Under the pieces are notes generated by a model. The model saw nothing but the letters and a program-made list of their open reading frames with translations. It had not been told where the DNA came from and did no database searches. A program made the translations under genes and the position numbers. From positions 1-64,000 of the forward strand of contig CATKEF010000034.1 of assembly GCA_949747905.1 (NCBI GenBank): a DNA stretch of 64,000 nucleotides. The letters run 5' to 3'. The DNA comes from an uncultured Eubacteriales bacterium. Its GTDB lineage: Bacteria > Bacillota > Clostridia > Christensenellales > Borkfalkiaceae. Positions 26,985-36,655 of this stretch are shown piece by piece. The number at the start of each line of letters is the position of its first letter. Position 1 is the stretch's first letter.

Positions 26985-29207
26985 ATGACTAAATTTTTAA
27001 AGATATCGCTGATAATTTTTTTAAGCATGCTCACCGTGTTTTGCGCGCTGTTTTTTACTTATTTAATAATTACAAAGGATGCTCATCTCGACGTAAATAA
27101 ACTGGTTAATCCCGACCAAAGCATCATTATCTATGACGACGAAGGAAATAAAATAATAGACGCTTCTGTACAGAATAAGCATAAAAGCGTAAAAATCGAG
27201 GAGCTTTCCAACCACACGATAAACGCTTTCATAGCTTCGGAAGACAGAAATTTTTATTCTCACAATGGTTTGAACTACAAAAGAATGTTCAAAGCGCTCT
27301 ATAAAAATATTATTTCGGGCTCGTTCAAAGAAGGCGCCTCCACAATAAGTCAGCAGCTAATCAAAAATACACATCTGTCCAACGACAAAACCATAACGAG
27401 AAAACTGAAAGAAATAAAACTTACAAAAAAACTTGAAAAACGGTACGCTAAAGACGAAATTCTGGAAATGTACCTTAACACTATTTATTTCGGTCACCAC
27501 TGCTACGGACTTCAAAGCGCTTCCGAGTTTTATTTCGATAAGAAAGCGGAAGAACTGTCCTTAACCGAAAGCGCAACTTTAGTCGGATTACTGACCTCTC
27601 CGAACAACTTCTCTCCCTTTAAAAATCCCGAAAAAAGCCTTAAACGGAGAAATACCGTCTTAAACGCGATGCACGAATGCGGATATATTGATGAAAAAAC
27701 ACTCGAAACATCAAAAAACAAACCGCTGGAAGCAGTGCCCAACGGTAGCGGCGACAAAAATTCAGATTATCTGAGTGCCGTTTTCGACGAAATCGAAGAA
27801 ACGAATATCGATTTTTACGCGCTCACCGACGGCTGCAAAATTATGACGTATCTGGACACAGATTTGCAAAATTATATCGAGAGCATGAATTTCAACTGCG
27901 ACAACGCAGTAATCGTGACAACTGCGGCGGGCGGAGTTTCGGCATTCAAGTCAACCATCCAAGGAGCAAGAAGGCAACCCGGCTCCACCATCAAACCTTT
28001 AGCCGTCTACGCTCCGGCAATCGAAGAAAAGTTAATAAATACTTACACCTGGATTCTTGACGAGAAAACCGATTTCGGGGGCTATAAACCCGAAAACCAC
28101 GACAAAAAAGAACACGGATACGTAACAGTCACCGAAAGCGTAAAAAACAGTTACAATATTCCGGCAGTAAAAACATTGAACACTCTTACAATACCGAAAT
28201 CGGAAAAATACCTGACAAAAATGAATATAAAATTAGACGACGAGGAAAAAAACCTTTCTCTTGCGCTCGGCGGCATGAAATACGGTCTGAGCCTCAAAGA
28301 ATTATCCGACCGATACGGAATTTTCAGAAACTGCGGTAACTATTCGCCGACGCGATTCATTAAAGAGATTGTCTCTAAAGACGGAAAAACTCTTTACAGA
28401 CGCGAAAACGTCTATGGAAGAGTATTTTCCGAAGGAACCGCCTCGCTTATCAACGGTATGCTGATTGAAACGGCAAAAACGGGCACTGCAAAGAAACTTT
28501 CAGGGCTCGGATACGACGTAGCGGCAAAAACAGGCACGTGCGGGAATTCATCCGGCAATACAGATGCCTATGCAATGTGTTATACTTCGGAACACAATAT
28601 CGGAGTATGGTTGGGAGACAAAAACAATAAACGCCTTAAAATCACCGGCGGCGGAGACGGGTGCGAAGCCGCTAAAAGCATATTAAAGAAACTGTATGAC
28701 GGCAGAAAGCCCGCAAATCTCGACACTGTAAGCGGCACGAGCAGCATAGAAATAGATGCCGAAGATTATTATTCAAACAGAAAAGCCGTTATAGCGGACA
28801 ATCTTTCCCCAACACTCAACAAATTGCAATGCAGAACCCTGAAAGGAAATGAACCGAAAGAAATTTCAACCAAATTTTCATCCCCATCGATATGCGACCC
28901 TAAAATCTTTATAAAAAATGAGACCGTTAACATAGAACTATGTCAAACAAAGTACTATTCATATGTGGTAAAAAGAGCATCCGGGTCACAAATTTCAGTT
29001 ATATATGATGGAAAATGGAAAAAAATAATCAGCGATATACCGCCTGAAGGCGAATATATCTATTCTGTTACACCCTATTTTTTAAACGGCGAAAATAAAA
29101 TTTACGGAAAGGAAATCACCCTTCCCGCAATAAGTTTAACAAAAAACGGAAATTCTCCGCAAATAAAAATACCCGACCTTGTAAACAAGGACTGGTACAA
29201 CTTATAA
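26985..29207 (+). CDS. Class A penicillin-binding protein (PBP1a family)
   Basis: A 740-residue bifunctional peptidoglycan synthase. A short cytoplasmic start and one transmembrane anchor (about 5-28) precede the GT51 transglycosylase: EDRNFYSHNGLNYKR, EGASTISQQLIKN, KLEKRYAKDEILEMYLNTIYFG. The transpeptidase has SXXK in GSTIKPLAVYAP, SXN in SYN and KTGT near residue 517. The last 100 residues form a beta-rich extension of unknown role. No ribosome site is seen before the ATG. It diverges from miaB and converges on thiI. Confidence 0.93.
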   Translation: MTKFLKISLIIFLSMLTVFCALFFTYLIITKDAHLDVNKLVNPDQSIIIYDDEGNKIIDASVQNKHKSVKIEELSNHTINAFIASEDRNFYSHNGLNYKRMFKALYKNIISGSFKEGASTISQQLIKNTHLSNDKTITRKLKEIKLTKKLEKRYAKDEILEMYLNTIYFGHHCYGLQSASEFYFDKKAEELSLTESATLVGLLTSPNNFSPFKNPEKSLKRRNTVLNAMHECGYIDEKTLETSKNKPLEAVPNGSGDKNSDYLSAVFDEIEETNIDFYALTDGCKIMTYLDTDLQNYIESMNFNCDNAVIVTTAAGGVSAFKSTIQGARRQPGSTIKPLAVYAPAIEEKLINTYTWILDEKTDFGGYKPENHDKKEHGYVTVTESVKNSYNIPAVKTLNTLTIPKSEKYLTKMNIKLDDEEKNLSLALGGMKYGLSLKELSDRYGIFRNCGNYSPTRFIKEIVSKDGKTLYRRENVYGRVFSEGTASLINGMLIETAKTGTAKKLSGLGYDVAAKTGTCGNSSGNTDAYAMCYTSEHNIGVWLGDKNNKRLKITGGGDGCEAAKSILKKLYDGRKPANLDTVSGTSSIEIDAEDYYSNRKAVIADNLSPTLNKLQCRTLKGNEPKEISTKFSSPSICDPKIFIKNETVNIELCQTKYYSYVVKRASGSQISVIYDGKWKKIISDIPPEGEYIYSVTPYFLNGENKIYGKEITLPAISLTKNGNSPQIKIPDLVNKDWYNL

Positions 29208-29232
29208 TAAGAGCGCCGAGAGGCGCTCTTAT
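29207..29232. terminator. Shared hairpin between the PBP gene and thiI
   Basis: A perfect 11-bp stem (29207-29217 with 29222-29232) and 4-nt loop fill the whole convergent intergenic space. The last base of each gene's TAA stop is the first base pair. U tails are short on both strands, so efficiency is uncertain. Confidence 0.75.
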
Positions 29233-30386
29233 TATAATGAAACAATCTCCAAAGTCGACAAACTCTCGCTTATCAGTGTCTGTACGTCAAGTTTTGCCTC
29301 TTCTTCGAGAATACTTTTCATAGTCGGTTTAATAACGGGATGTCTCGGTAAAAACACGGTACAGCAATCTTCATAAGGCTGAATCGATATCTCAAAAGCC
29401 CCCATACTTCTGCTACGTTCTATTATTTCTTCTTTATCGAATCCGCATAAAGGGCGAAGCACGGGTAAAGAATTTACTACGCTGTTAGAAGAAGTTATTC
29501 CCTCAATAGTCTGACTGGCAACCTGTCCGAGACTTTCTCCCGTAATCAGACATTGCGCACCGCATCTTTCGGCAATTTTTTCCGCAATTGCAAACATAAA
29601 TCGCCTAAGAAGCGTTACCATATATTCGCCATTACATTTTTTATGAATTTCTTCCTGTATCCGCGTAACGGAAACTATATGCAATTTCGTCCCGCATGAA
29701 AATCCGGACAACACTTTTGCGAGAGATATAACCTTATCCCGCGCCTGAAGATTCGTATACGGATAGCTGTGAAAATGAATGCAATCTACCGACATGCCGC
29801 GCTTTGCGAGCATATGTCCGGCAACCGGACTGTCAATGCCGCCGGATATAAGCAAAAGCCCTTTTCCGGAAGTCCCAACAGGCATCCCTCCGGCGCCTTT
29901 TATAAACTCATTGAAAACCAACGTCGTACCGTTCTCTCGTACGTCTAAATTTATTTCGAACTGCGGAGAATGTACGTCAACCGACAGATTATTGTTATAA
30001 GCAAGCAATCTTCCACCGATTTGAGCGCTAATCTGCATAGAATTCAAATAAAATGTCTTATCTGCTCTATGCGTTACCACTTTAAAAGTTCCCGTTTTAT
30101 TGCAAACGTCTTTAGCCGCGACGAATATCGATTCCATATCCGAGTTTACTTTCAAAGCAACGCTCATAGAATGAATACCGAAAACTTTTTTCAGTCTCGA
30201 TAATATGTCGTCGATGCACTCTACATCGAAATTTTCAATCAGATAGCGCCCGCTCTGTCTTCTGATTTCGTGTTTTAACCCTTTCAGGGTTTTTTCCATA
30301 TTTATTCCGAAAACACGTTCGAAATATCCTCTGTTTTTACCTTTAAGATGTATTTCTGAGTATCTTACTATTATAACTTTTTCCAT
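29232..30386 (-). CDS. thiI: tRNA 4-thiouridine synthase ThiI
   Basis: A 384-residue enzyme that adenylates U8 of tRNA and inserts sulfur. The ferredoxin-like/THUMP domain comes first, starting VRYSEIHLKGKNRGYFE, and the PP-loop ATP site is LLISGGIDSPVAGHM (about 180-194). There is no C-terminal rhodanese domain, as in most Firmicutes, so sulfur must come directly from a cysteine desulfurase. That enzyme is encoded just upstream with a 1-bp gap, which strongly supports the pairing. Confidence 0.96.
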   Translation of the reverse strand: MEKVIIVRYSEIHLKGKNRGYFERVFGINMEKTLKGLKHEIRRQSGRYLIENFDVECIDDILSRLKKVFGIHSMSVALKVNSDMESIFVAAKDVCNKTGTFKVVTHRADKTFYLNSMQISAQIGGRLLAYNNNLSVDVHSPQFEINLDVRENGTTLVFNEFIKGAGGMPVGTSGKGLLLISGGIDSPVAGHMLAKRGMSVDCIHFHSYPYTNLQARDKVISLAKVLSGFSCGTKLHIVSVTRIQEEIHKKCNGEYMVTLLRRFMFAIAEKIAERCGAQCLITGESLGQVASQTIEGITSSNSVVNSLPVLRPLCGFDKEEIIERSRSMGAFEISIQPYEDCCTVFLPRHPVIKPTMKSILEEEAKLDVQTLISESLSTLEIVSL

Positions 30387-30387
30387 A

Positions 30388-31515
30388 TTATGCCATCATA
30401 TTTTTTCTGTTCCCGACTATCTCATTCAGCATCTCTGCCGCCGCGAGAACGTCCGACTGCTCCGTTTCGGGAGACAAGCTCAATCTCAGAACGCCGCCCG
30501 CCGCATTCTCGCTCAAGCCGCAGGCAAGTATCACCCTGGAATATCGCTTCTTTTCATTGGACGAGCAAGCAGAACCCGTTCCGATTATCAAGCCCCTGTC
30601 ATCCGCCTCATGAAGAATAGTTTCCCCGCGCACGCCTTCTGCGTATACCGAAAGAATATACGGAGAACTGTTTGCGCCGGAAATCTTCGTGAAAAGAGAT
30701 TTGTTCAGATTTTTTATCAATAAGTTGCGGTTAAACAGAACTTTTTCGTAATTGTCCGAAATATTATTGTAGCGTTTAATCGAAGCATATTCGAACAATT
30801 TTATTCCGAATACATTTTCCGTACCGCTTCTCAATCCACTCTCCTGCCCGCCGCCGTAAATATACGGTTTCAGAATCAGGTTCTTACGCTTTATTAATGC
30901 GCCGCACCCTTTCATTCCGCCGATTTTATGAGCGCTCACCGAGTACAAGTCGATGTCCCTTGTAAGTCTGAAAGGTATTTTCCCGAACGCCTGAACACCG
31001 TCCGAATGAAACAAGGTAAATTTATTTTTCGATTTTACAGATGCGGCAAGTTTCGCAACATCGTTGACCGCTCCCGTTTCATTGTTTACATGTATAACCG
31101 ATACCAAAGATGTTTTATCGTCAATCAGTTTCAACAAATTCTCTTCGTTTACGCTACCGTCCGAATTCAATGCCGCGAATCGCACTTCCGTTCCGCGTTG
31201 CCTCAATTCGTTTACAGCCGAAAATACAGCCGAATGCTCCCCGAACGTTGTAACGATATTGCCGCGCCGTCCGCCGCAAAATATCGCCTGATTATCGGCT
31301 TCCGTTCCGCAGGACGTGAAAATCAGGTCGAAATGTTGAGGAGATGCCAACAAAGAAACTATATTTTCGCGCGCGGAACTCAACTCTTTGCTAATTCTAT
31401 ATCCGTCACGATATAGAGCGGACGGATTATAAAATTCTTCGTTCAAATATTTTTCGGCTGCTTTCAGACACTCAGTATCAGGTTTTGTTGTCGCCGCATT
31501 ATCAAGATAAATCAT
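30388..31515 (-). CDS. Cysteine desulfurase (IscS/NifS family), likely sulfur donor for ThiI
   Basis: A 375-residue PLP enzyme releasing sulfur from cysteine as a persulfide. The PLP lysine is in SVSAHKIGGMKGCGAL (about residue 200), the pyridine aspartate region is HSDGVQAFGKI, and the active cysteine loop is GTGSACSSNEKKRYS (about 325). It is adjacent to thiI (1-bp gap) and to the carB::dapF fusion (no gap). Such NifS-type paralogues paired with thiI are dedicated to tRNA thiolation in Firmicutes; this dedication is inferred from context. Confidence 0.93.
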   Translation of the reverse strand: MIYLDNAATTKPDTECLKAAEKYLNEEFYNPSALYRDGYRISKELSSARENIVSLLASPQHFDLIFTSCGTEADNQAIFCGGRRGNIVTTFGEHSAVFSAVNELRQRGTEVRFAALNSDGSVNEENLLKLIDDKTSLVSVIHVNNETGAVNDVAKLAASVKSKNKFTLFHSDGVQAFGKIPFRLTRDIDLYSVSAHKIGGMKGCGALIKRKNLILKPYIYGGGQESGLRSGTENVFGIKLFEYASIKRYNNISDNYEKVLFNRNLLIKNLNKSLFTKISGANSSPYILSVYAEGVRGETILHEADDRGLIIGTGSACSSNEKKRYSRVILACGLSENAAGGVLRLSLSPETEQSDVLAAAEMLNEIVGNRKNMMA

Positions 31516-34500
31516 TTATATTTCTATTGAACCCTCAAAAGAAAGTTTGACGGTACCGTCCACTTCGACGTTAGCGCCGCGCTCGTATTTCACAAACAGG
31601 TCCCCGCCTTTCAATTTTACCGTAACGTTCTCATCGTATCTGCAATCGCCTTTTCTTATTGCCGCTACAGCGGCAGCAGCCGCTGCAGTGCCGCAAGAGA
31701 ATGTTTCGCCGTTTCTCGGCACCCAAACGCGAGCCTTGATAGTAAGATTGTTTACAACTCTTACGCAAGCGACGTTAGCGTCGGGATAAATCTCCGCGAC
31801 CGCCTGCCCGAGCAATTCCAAGTCTATGCGATCTATATTATCCGTAAAGATTATGCAGTGTGAATTACCTACGTTTACACAATTTATGACGTAAGTTACC
31901 CCGTTAATGGTGACGCTTCCCGCATTAGCCGCAACTTTCGGCTTTCCGAGTTTTACAGAAACCGAACTCGCTTTGCCGTTAAAGGAATTGACCGTAAGCA
32001 ATTTAACTGTTCCGCAGCTTTCCACGGTAAGTTCGTCCGAATTGACAAATCCTTTATCGAACAGATATTTCGCCGCGCAGCGTATAGGATTCGCGGCAAG
32101 TCCGCCGTCGCTTCCGTCACTGTTGAATACCCTGACTTTTGCGTCCGCGACATCCGAATTTTCAAGAACGACTATTCCGTCAGCGCCGATAGCATAGTGT
32201 CTGTCCGAAAAATTGATTGCAAGCGATTCGGGACAGGTAATTTCCCCTTTCATATTATCGAAGAATATAAAATCGTTGCCGCAGCTATGCATTTTACAGA
32301 AATTAAGCCTGAGTTTTTCCGTTCGCAGATTATTTATATCCACAAGCTCGGTATTGAATTCATTATACCTTCCCGCAATTACGTCCGCAAGCGCATTGGT
32401 CGTATCGAGAGATGTCAGAACCGTTATACCTTTCAATATAGCATGATGATGCAAACTGATGTAGTTGGAGATTGATTCCATATCGGTTTTTCCGGTGTAT
32501 ACTATATAATCAACCTTGCCGTCGTCCATCAGTTTAATTATTTCTTCGTTGGAAGACAGTCTAGCAACATCTGTACACTCGAGCCCCAGACTTCTTATAA
32601 CTTTTGCAGTCCCCTTTGTCGCGTAAAGCGTAAGCCCGAGGTCGGCAAACTTTTTAACGATATTGACTATCTCGAACTTATCCTGGTCGTTTATTGTAAA
32701 GTATATCCCCGAAGGTCGCTTCTTGGTAGGATGCCGCATATTGAAACCCGCAGAAATAAGCCCCTTGAAAAGCGCCTCTTCAATAGTTTTTCCTATACCC
32801 AGAACTTCACCTGTCGATTTCATCTCGGGGCCGAGCTGAGAATTGACATCATTGAGTTTCTCGAAGGAAAACACGGGAACTTTAACCGCAACGTACGGAG
32901 AATTGGGATAAAGTCCCGTACCGTACCCGAGCGTCTTCAACTTCTCACCCGTCAAAATTCTCGTTGCAAGGTCTACCATGGGCACACCCGTTACTTTGGA
33001 AATATACGGAATGGTTCTCGATGCCCTCGGATTTACTTCTATAACATACAGTTCATTATGATAAATCAGGTATTGAATATTTATAAGTCCCTTTGTTTTA
33101 AGCGAAATTGCAAGTTTTTCCGATATATCGACAACTTTTTTGAGCATTGCATCGCTGAGATTGTAAGGCGGATAAACCGCTATCGAGTCTCCGCTATGCA
33201 CTCCTGCGCGCTCTATATGCTGCATAATCCCGGGTATCAACACATCTTCGCCGTCGGAAATAGCGTCCACTTCGAGCTCTGTTCCCATAAGATATTTATC
33301 GCATAATACAGGATTCTCTATCTTCTGAGCAAGTATTACATCCATATAACGCTCGATGTCGTTCTGAGTAAACGCAATAGTCATATTTTGTCCGCCTATG
33401 ACATACGACGGACGAAGCAATACGGGATAGCCGAGTTTTTCAGCAGCCGACACCGCTTCTTTTTTGCTCATTACAGTAAGTCCCTTGGGGCGCGCGATTC
33501 CGAATTTCTCCAAAAGTTCGTCAAACCGTTCTCTGTCCTCGGCAAGGTCAACACTGTCGGCAGGAGTTCCGAGAATTCTCACCCCGCATTTATCAAGATA
33601 TCCGCACAGTTTTATTGCCGTCTGACCTCCGAAAGTTATCACAACGCCATACGGCTTTTCGATATCAATTACGTTCTGAACATCTTCCGGAGTAAGCGCC
33701 TCGAAATACAACCTGTCCGCCGTATCAAAATCGGTGGAAACGGTCTCGGGGTTATTATTAATGATTATGACTTCATAGCCGAGCCGTTTAAGCGCCCACA
33801 CACAATGAACGGACGAATAGTCGAATTCTATACCCTGTCCTATTCGTATCGGTCCGGAACCTATAACTATAATTCTCTTCTTTTCGCTCTTTGCAACAAA
33901 AGGTTTTGCCTCGTCGTGTTTAAGCTCGTCGTATGTAGAATAAAAATACGGAGTCAGCGCGGAAAATTCGGCGCCGCAGGTATCAACCATTTTGAAAACA
34001 GCGTTTCTGTGCGTCGGCAATTTATTTCCCGAGAGCTTGACAAGTTCCGCATCGGGATACCCGAGTTTTTTGCCGCGGAGATACTGTTCCTCCGAAATTT
34101 TCTTTCCACCGATTTCTTTTTCGTAATCGGCAAGGTTTTTGAGTTTATTCAAAAACCATTCGTCTATTTTCGTAATCGAGTATATTTCGTCAATTGAAAA
34201 ACCGCGTTTAACCGCCTGATAAACAACAAAAAGTCTTTCGTCCGTTAACTCGTGCAGTTTTTCGTGAATTTGTTTATCGGACAATTCCGCCATTTTCGGC
34301 ATATTAAGCGTTCCGACAGAAATTTCCGCACCGCGGACGGCTTTCATAATAGCCATTTCGAAACTCGTGCCGATAGCCATAACTTCCCCGGTCGCCTTCA
34401 TTCTCGTACCGAGATTTCTTTTGGCATACAAAAATTTATCGAACGGCCACTTTGGCAGTTTTACTACAACGTAATCGAGCGTCGGTTCGAAACATGAATA

Positions 34501-35526
34501 AGTTTTTCCCGTTACGTCGTTTTTGATTTCATCCAAGGTATATCCGAGCGCTATTTTTGTCGCCACCTTTGCAATCGGGTACCCCGTCGCTTTTGAAGCA
34601 AGCGCCGATGAACGGGAAACTCTGGGATTGACCTCAATGACCGAGTATTCGAACGAATCGGGATTGAGAGCAAACTGACAGTTACAGCCGCCCTCGATTT
34701 TCAATTCGCTTATTATTTGCAAAGACGCCGTTCTGAGCATCTGATATTCTTTGTCCGAAAGGGTTACGGCAGGAGCAATTACTATAGAATCACCCGTATG
34801 AATTCCGACAGGGTCGAAATTTTCCATTGAACATACTGTAAGAACATTACCGGCACCGTCGCGAAGAACCTCAAACTCGATTTCTTTCCAACCGCCTATA
34901 TACTTTTCGATAAGCACCTGAGTTATCGGCGACAACATAAGACCGTTATGCGAAATCAGGCGCAGCTCTTCTTCGTTTTCCGCAACGCCGCCGCCAGCGC
35001 CGCCAAGCGTATATGCCGGACGTACAATAACAGGATAACCTATTTTCCCGGCTATTGAAACGCATTCTTCAACCGTATAAGCAATATCCGACGGAACGAC
35101 GGGCTGATTGATTTTTTGCATCGTCTCTTTGAACAATTCCCTGTCCTCCGCCCTGTCGATGGAATCGAGGTTGACGCCTATAAGTTTTACGCCGTATTCA
35201 TCAAGAAATCCCGATTTTGCCAAACAGCAACCGAGAGTAAGTCCCGTCTGCCCTCCGAGCGAAGCAAGGAGACTGTCGGGGCGCTCTTTAATTATAATTC
35301 TTTTTAATGTATCCTCGGTAAGAGGTTCAAGATATATTTCGTCGGCAAGCGCCTTATCGGTCATTATAGTTGCAGGATTTGAATTACAAAGAACAACGTT
35401 AATTCCGGCATCTTTAAGCACGCGACACGCCTGCGCTCCGGCATAGTCGAATTCCGCTGCCTGTCCGATAATTATGGGTCCGGAACCTATAACGAGTACC
35501 TTTTTTATATCTTCTCTCTTAGGCAT
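31516..35526 (-). CDS. carB: Carbamoyl-phosphate synthase large subunit fused to a degenerate DapF domain
   Basis: A 1336-residue open frame. Residues 1 to about 1070 are complete CarB: two ATP-grasp halves (GSGPIIIGQAAEFDYAG and GSGPIRIGQGIEFDYSS each begin a half) and an MGS-like allosteric domain (ATKGTAKVIRSLG). It makes carbamoyl phosphate from glutamine-derived ammonia, bicarbonate and 2 ATP. Residues about 1071-1336 are a diaminopimelate epimerase fold: MHSCGNDF, GADGIVVL, GNSHCIIF and ETFSCGT. In this part the first catalytic Cys (MCGNG) is Ala1144 in LAANPIRC, and the WERGxGET motif reads WVPRNGET, so Glu and Arg of the substrate site are changed; the second Cys (1278) remains. No stop or frameshift separates the parts. 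CarB activity is near certain; epimerase activity is doubtful. Confidence 0.93.
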   Translation of the reverse strand: MPKREDIKKVLVIGSGPIIIGQAAEFDYAGAQACRVLKDAGINVVLCNSNPATIMTDKALADEIYLEPLTEDTLKRIIIKERPDSLLASLGGQTGLTLGCCLAKSGFLDEYGVKLIGVNLDSIDRAEDRELFKETMQKINQPVVPSDIAYTVEECVSIAGKIGYPVIVRPAYTLGGAGGGVAENEEELRLISHNGLMLSPITQVLIEKYIGGWKEIEFEVLRDGAGNVLTVCSMENFDPVGIHTGDSIVIAPAVTLSDKEYQMLRTASLQIISELKIEGGCNCQFALNPDSFEYSVIEVNPRVSRSSALASKATGYPIAKVATKIALGYTLDEIKNDVTGKTYSCFEPTLDYVVVKLPKWPFDKFLYAKRNLGTRMKATGEVMAIGTSFEMAIMKAVRGAEISVGTLNMPKMAELSDKQIHEKLHELTDERLFVVYQAVKRGFSIDEIYSITKIDEWFLNKLKNLADYEKEIGGKKISEEQYLRGKKLGYPDAELVKLSGNKLPTHRNAVFKMVDTCGAEFSALTPYFYSTYDELKHDEAKPFVAKSEKKRIIVIGSGPIRIGQGIEFDYSSVHCVWALKRLGYEVIIINNNPETVSTDFDTADRLYFEALTPEDVQNVIDIEKPYGVVITFGGQTAIKLCGYLDKCGVRILGTPADSVDLAEDRERFDELLEKFGIARPKGLTVMSKKEAVSAAEKLGYPVLLRPSYVIGGQNMTIAFTQNDIERYMDVILAQKIENPVLCDKYLMGTELEVDAISDGEDVLIPGIMQHIERAGVHSGDSIAVYPPYNLSDAMLKKVVDISEKLAISLKTKGLINIQYLIYHNELYVIEVNPRASRTIPYISKVTGVPMVDLATRILTGEKLKTLGYGTGLYPNSPYVAVKVPVFSFEKLNDVNSQLGPEMKSTGEVLGIGKTIEEALFKGLISAGFNMRHPTKKRPSGIYFTINDQDKFEIVNIVKKFADLGLTLYATKGTAKVIRSLGLECTDVARLSSNEEIIKLMDDGKVDYIVYTGKTDMESISNYISLHHHAILKGITVLTSLDTTNALADVIAGRYNEFNTELVDINNLRTEKLRLNFCKMHSCGNDFIFFDNMKGEITCPESLAINFSDRHYAIGADGIVVLENSDVADAKVRVFNSDGSDGGLAANPIRCAAKYLFDKGFVNSDELTVESCGTVKLLTVNSFNGKASSVSVKLGKPKVAANAGSVTINGVTYVINCVNVGNSHCIIFTDNIDRIDLELLGQAVAEIYPDANVACVRVVNNLTIKARVWVPRNGETFSCGTAAAAAAVAAIRKGDCRYDENVTVKLKGGDLFVKYERGANVEVDGTVKLSFEGSIEI

Positions 35527-36592
35527 TGAACTTTCCCCCTTTGATTATTCCGATAAATCTGTCGAACAGGAACGAAGTATCCTGCGGTCCGCCGCACGCT
35601 TCGGGATGAAACTGAACGGTAAAAGTGTTAAGAAACGGATAGTCGAACCCTTCACACGTACCGTCATTGGCATTTATATAACTCAGCGAACCAAACTTAA
35701 CGCTCGAAGACACAACTTCGTATCCGTGATTCTGGCTTGAAATATATACTCTGCCGGAATTCAGATTTTTAACGGGCTGATTTGCGCCTCTATGTCCGTA
35801 TTTCATTTTCTTCGTAATTCCGTTCATAGCCAGAGCGAAAAGCTGATGCCCGAGACATATTCCGAAAGTCGGATATTTACCCGCCAACTTCTTTATATTT
35901 TCGATTATTTCAACGTTTTCGGCAGGGTCGCCGGGACCGTTTGTAAGCATCAGTCCGTCGGGATTTAAAGAAGAAATCTGTTCGGCGGTATAAAATGCAG
36001 GAACTTTGATGCAATAACAACCGCGTTTTACAAGTTCGCGAACGATGTTGTCTTTTGCGCCGAAATCCCATACAACGACTTTCAGTCCGTTTTCATCGCC
36101 GTAAAATTCAGGCTCGGAACACGTTACGCTGCGTACAGCGTTCTTCACCGAATAGCCGTTCAATTCATCCGTGTTTTTTATGGGCTTATCCGTTATACCG
36201 GCATTCATAACGCCCGCTTCACGCACGATTTTCGTCAGTTCACGAGTATCTATTCCGTAAAGCCCCACTATCCCGTTATCTTTGAGGTAACCGTCCAATG
36301 TTCCCCCGCACCTGAAATTGGAGGGTGCGTCGCATTTTTCTCTGACAATATAAGCCGAAACCCAAGGCTTTTTACTCTCTTCGTCGGCAGCAATCATGCC
36401 GTAATTACCGATTAAAGGAAAAGTCTGTGTGACTATCTGTCCGAAATAACTGGGGTCCGTCAGTGTCTCGATGTATCCCGTCATGCCCGTAGTAAACACC
36501 AACTCGCCCGAAATTTCGCCCTCGGCACCGAAACGGTAGCCTTCAAACTGTTTACCGTTCTGCAAAGTTAAATAAGCTCTGCCGTCTTTCAT
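35519..36592 (-). CDS. carA: Carbamoyl-phosphate synthase small subunit (glutaminase)
   Basis: A 357-residue class I glutamine amidotransferase that feeds ammonia to CarB. The N-terminal domain has LENGKQFEG-like LQNGKQFEGYRFG and TGMTGYIETLTDPSYFGQ; the catalytic Cys is in GICLGHQLFA (about residue 245) and the His/Glu pair in FHPEACGGPQD. It overlaps carB by 8 bp. A strong promoter and a 37-codon leader peptide with an attenuator-like hairpin lie upstream. The ribosome site is AAGGACGG. Confidence 0.97.
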   Translation of the reverse strand: MKDGRAYLTLQNGKQFEGYRFGAEGEISGELVFTTGMTGYIETLTDPSYFGQIVTQTFPLIGNYGMIAADEESKKPWVSAYIVREKCDAPSNFRCGGTLDGYLKDNGIVGLYGIDTRELTKIVREAGVMNAGITDKPIKNTDELNGYSVKNAVRSVTCSEPEFYGDENGLKVVVWDFGAKDNIVRELVKRGCYCIKVPAFYTAEQISSLNPDGLMLTNGPGDPAENVEIIENIKKLAGKYPTFGICLGHQLFALAMNGITKKMKYGHRGANQPVKNLNSGRVYISSQNHGYEVVSSSVKFGSLSYINANDGTCEGFDYPFLNTFTVQFHPEACGGPQDTSFLFDRFIGIIKGGKFNA

Positions 36593-36630
36593 TGTTTATC
36601 CGTCCTTAAAATAATCTGAAATAAAAGAAA

Positions 36631-36655
36631 GACTGATTTAAAAAATAAATCAGTC
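36631..36655 (-). terminator. Attenuator-like terminator hairpin in the carAB leader
   Basis: A perfect 10-bp stem (36631-36640 with 36646-36655) with a 5-nt loop, followed on the minus strand by TTTCTTTTAT. The leader-peptide stop codon (36652-36650) lies within the upstream arm, so a ribosome at the stop would block the hairpin. The stem is A/U-rich (4 G-C pairs). It ends 38 bases before carA. Confidence 0.7.

Noticed and set aside
33388-34197. Plus-strand frame (269 codons) opposite carB
   Set aside because: A shadow of a highly conserved ATP-grasp region; no independent motif.
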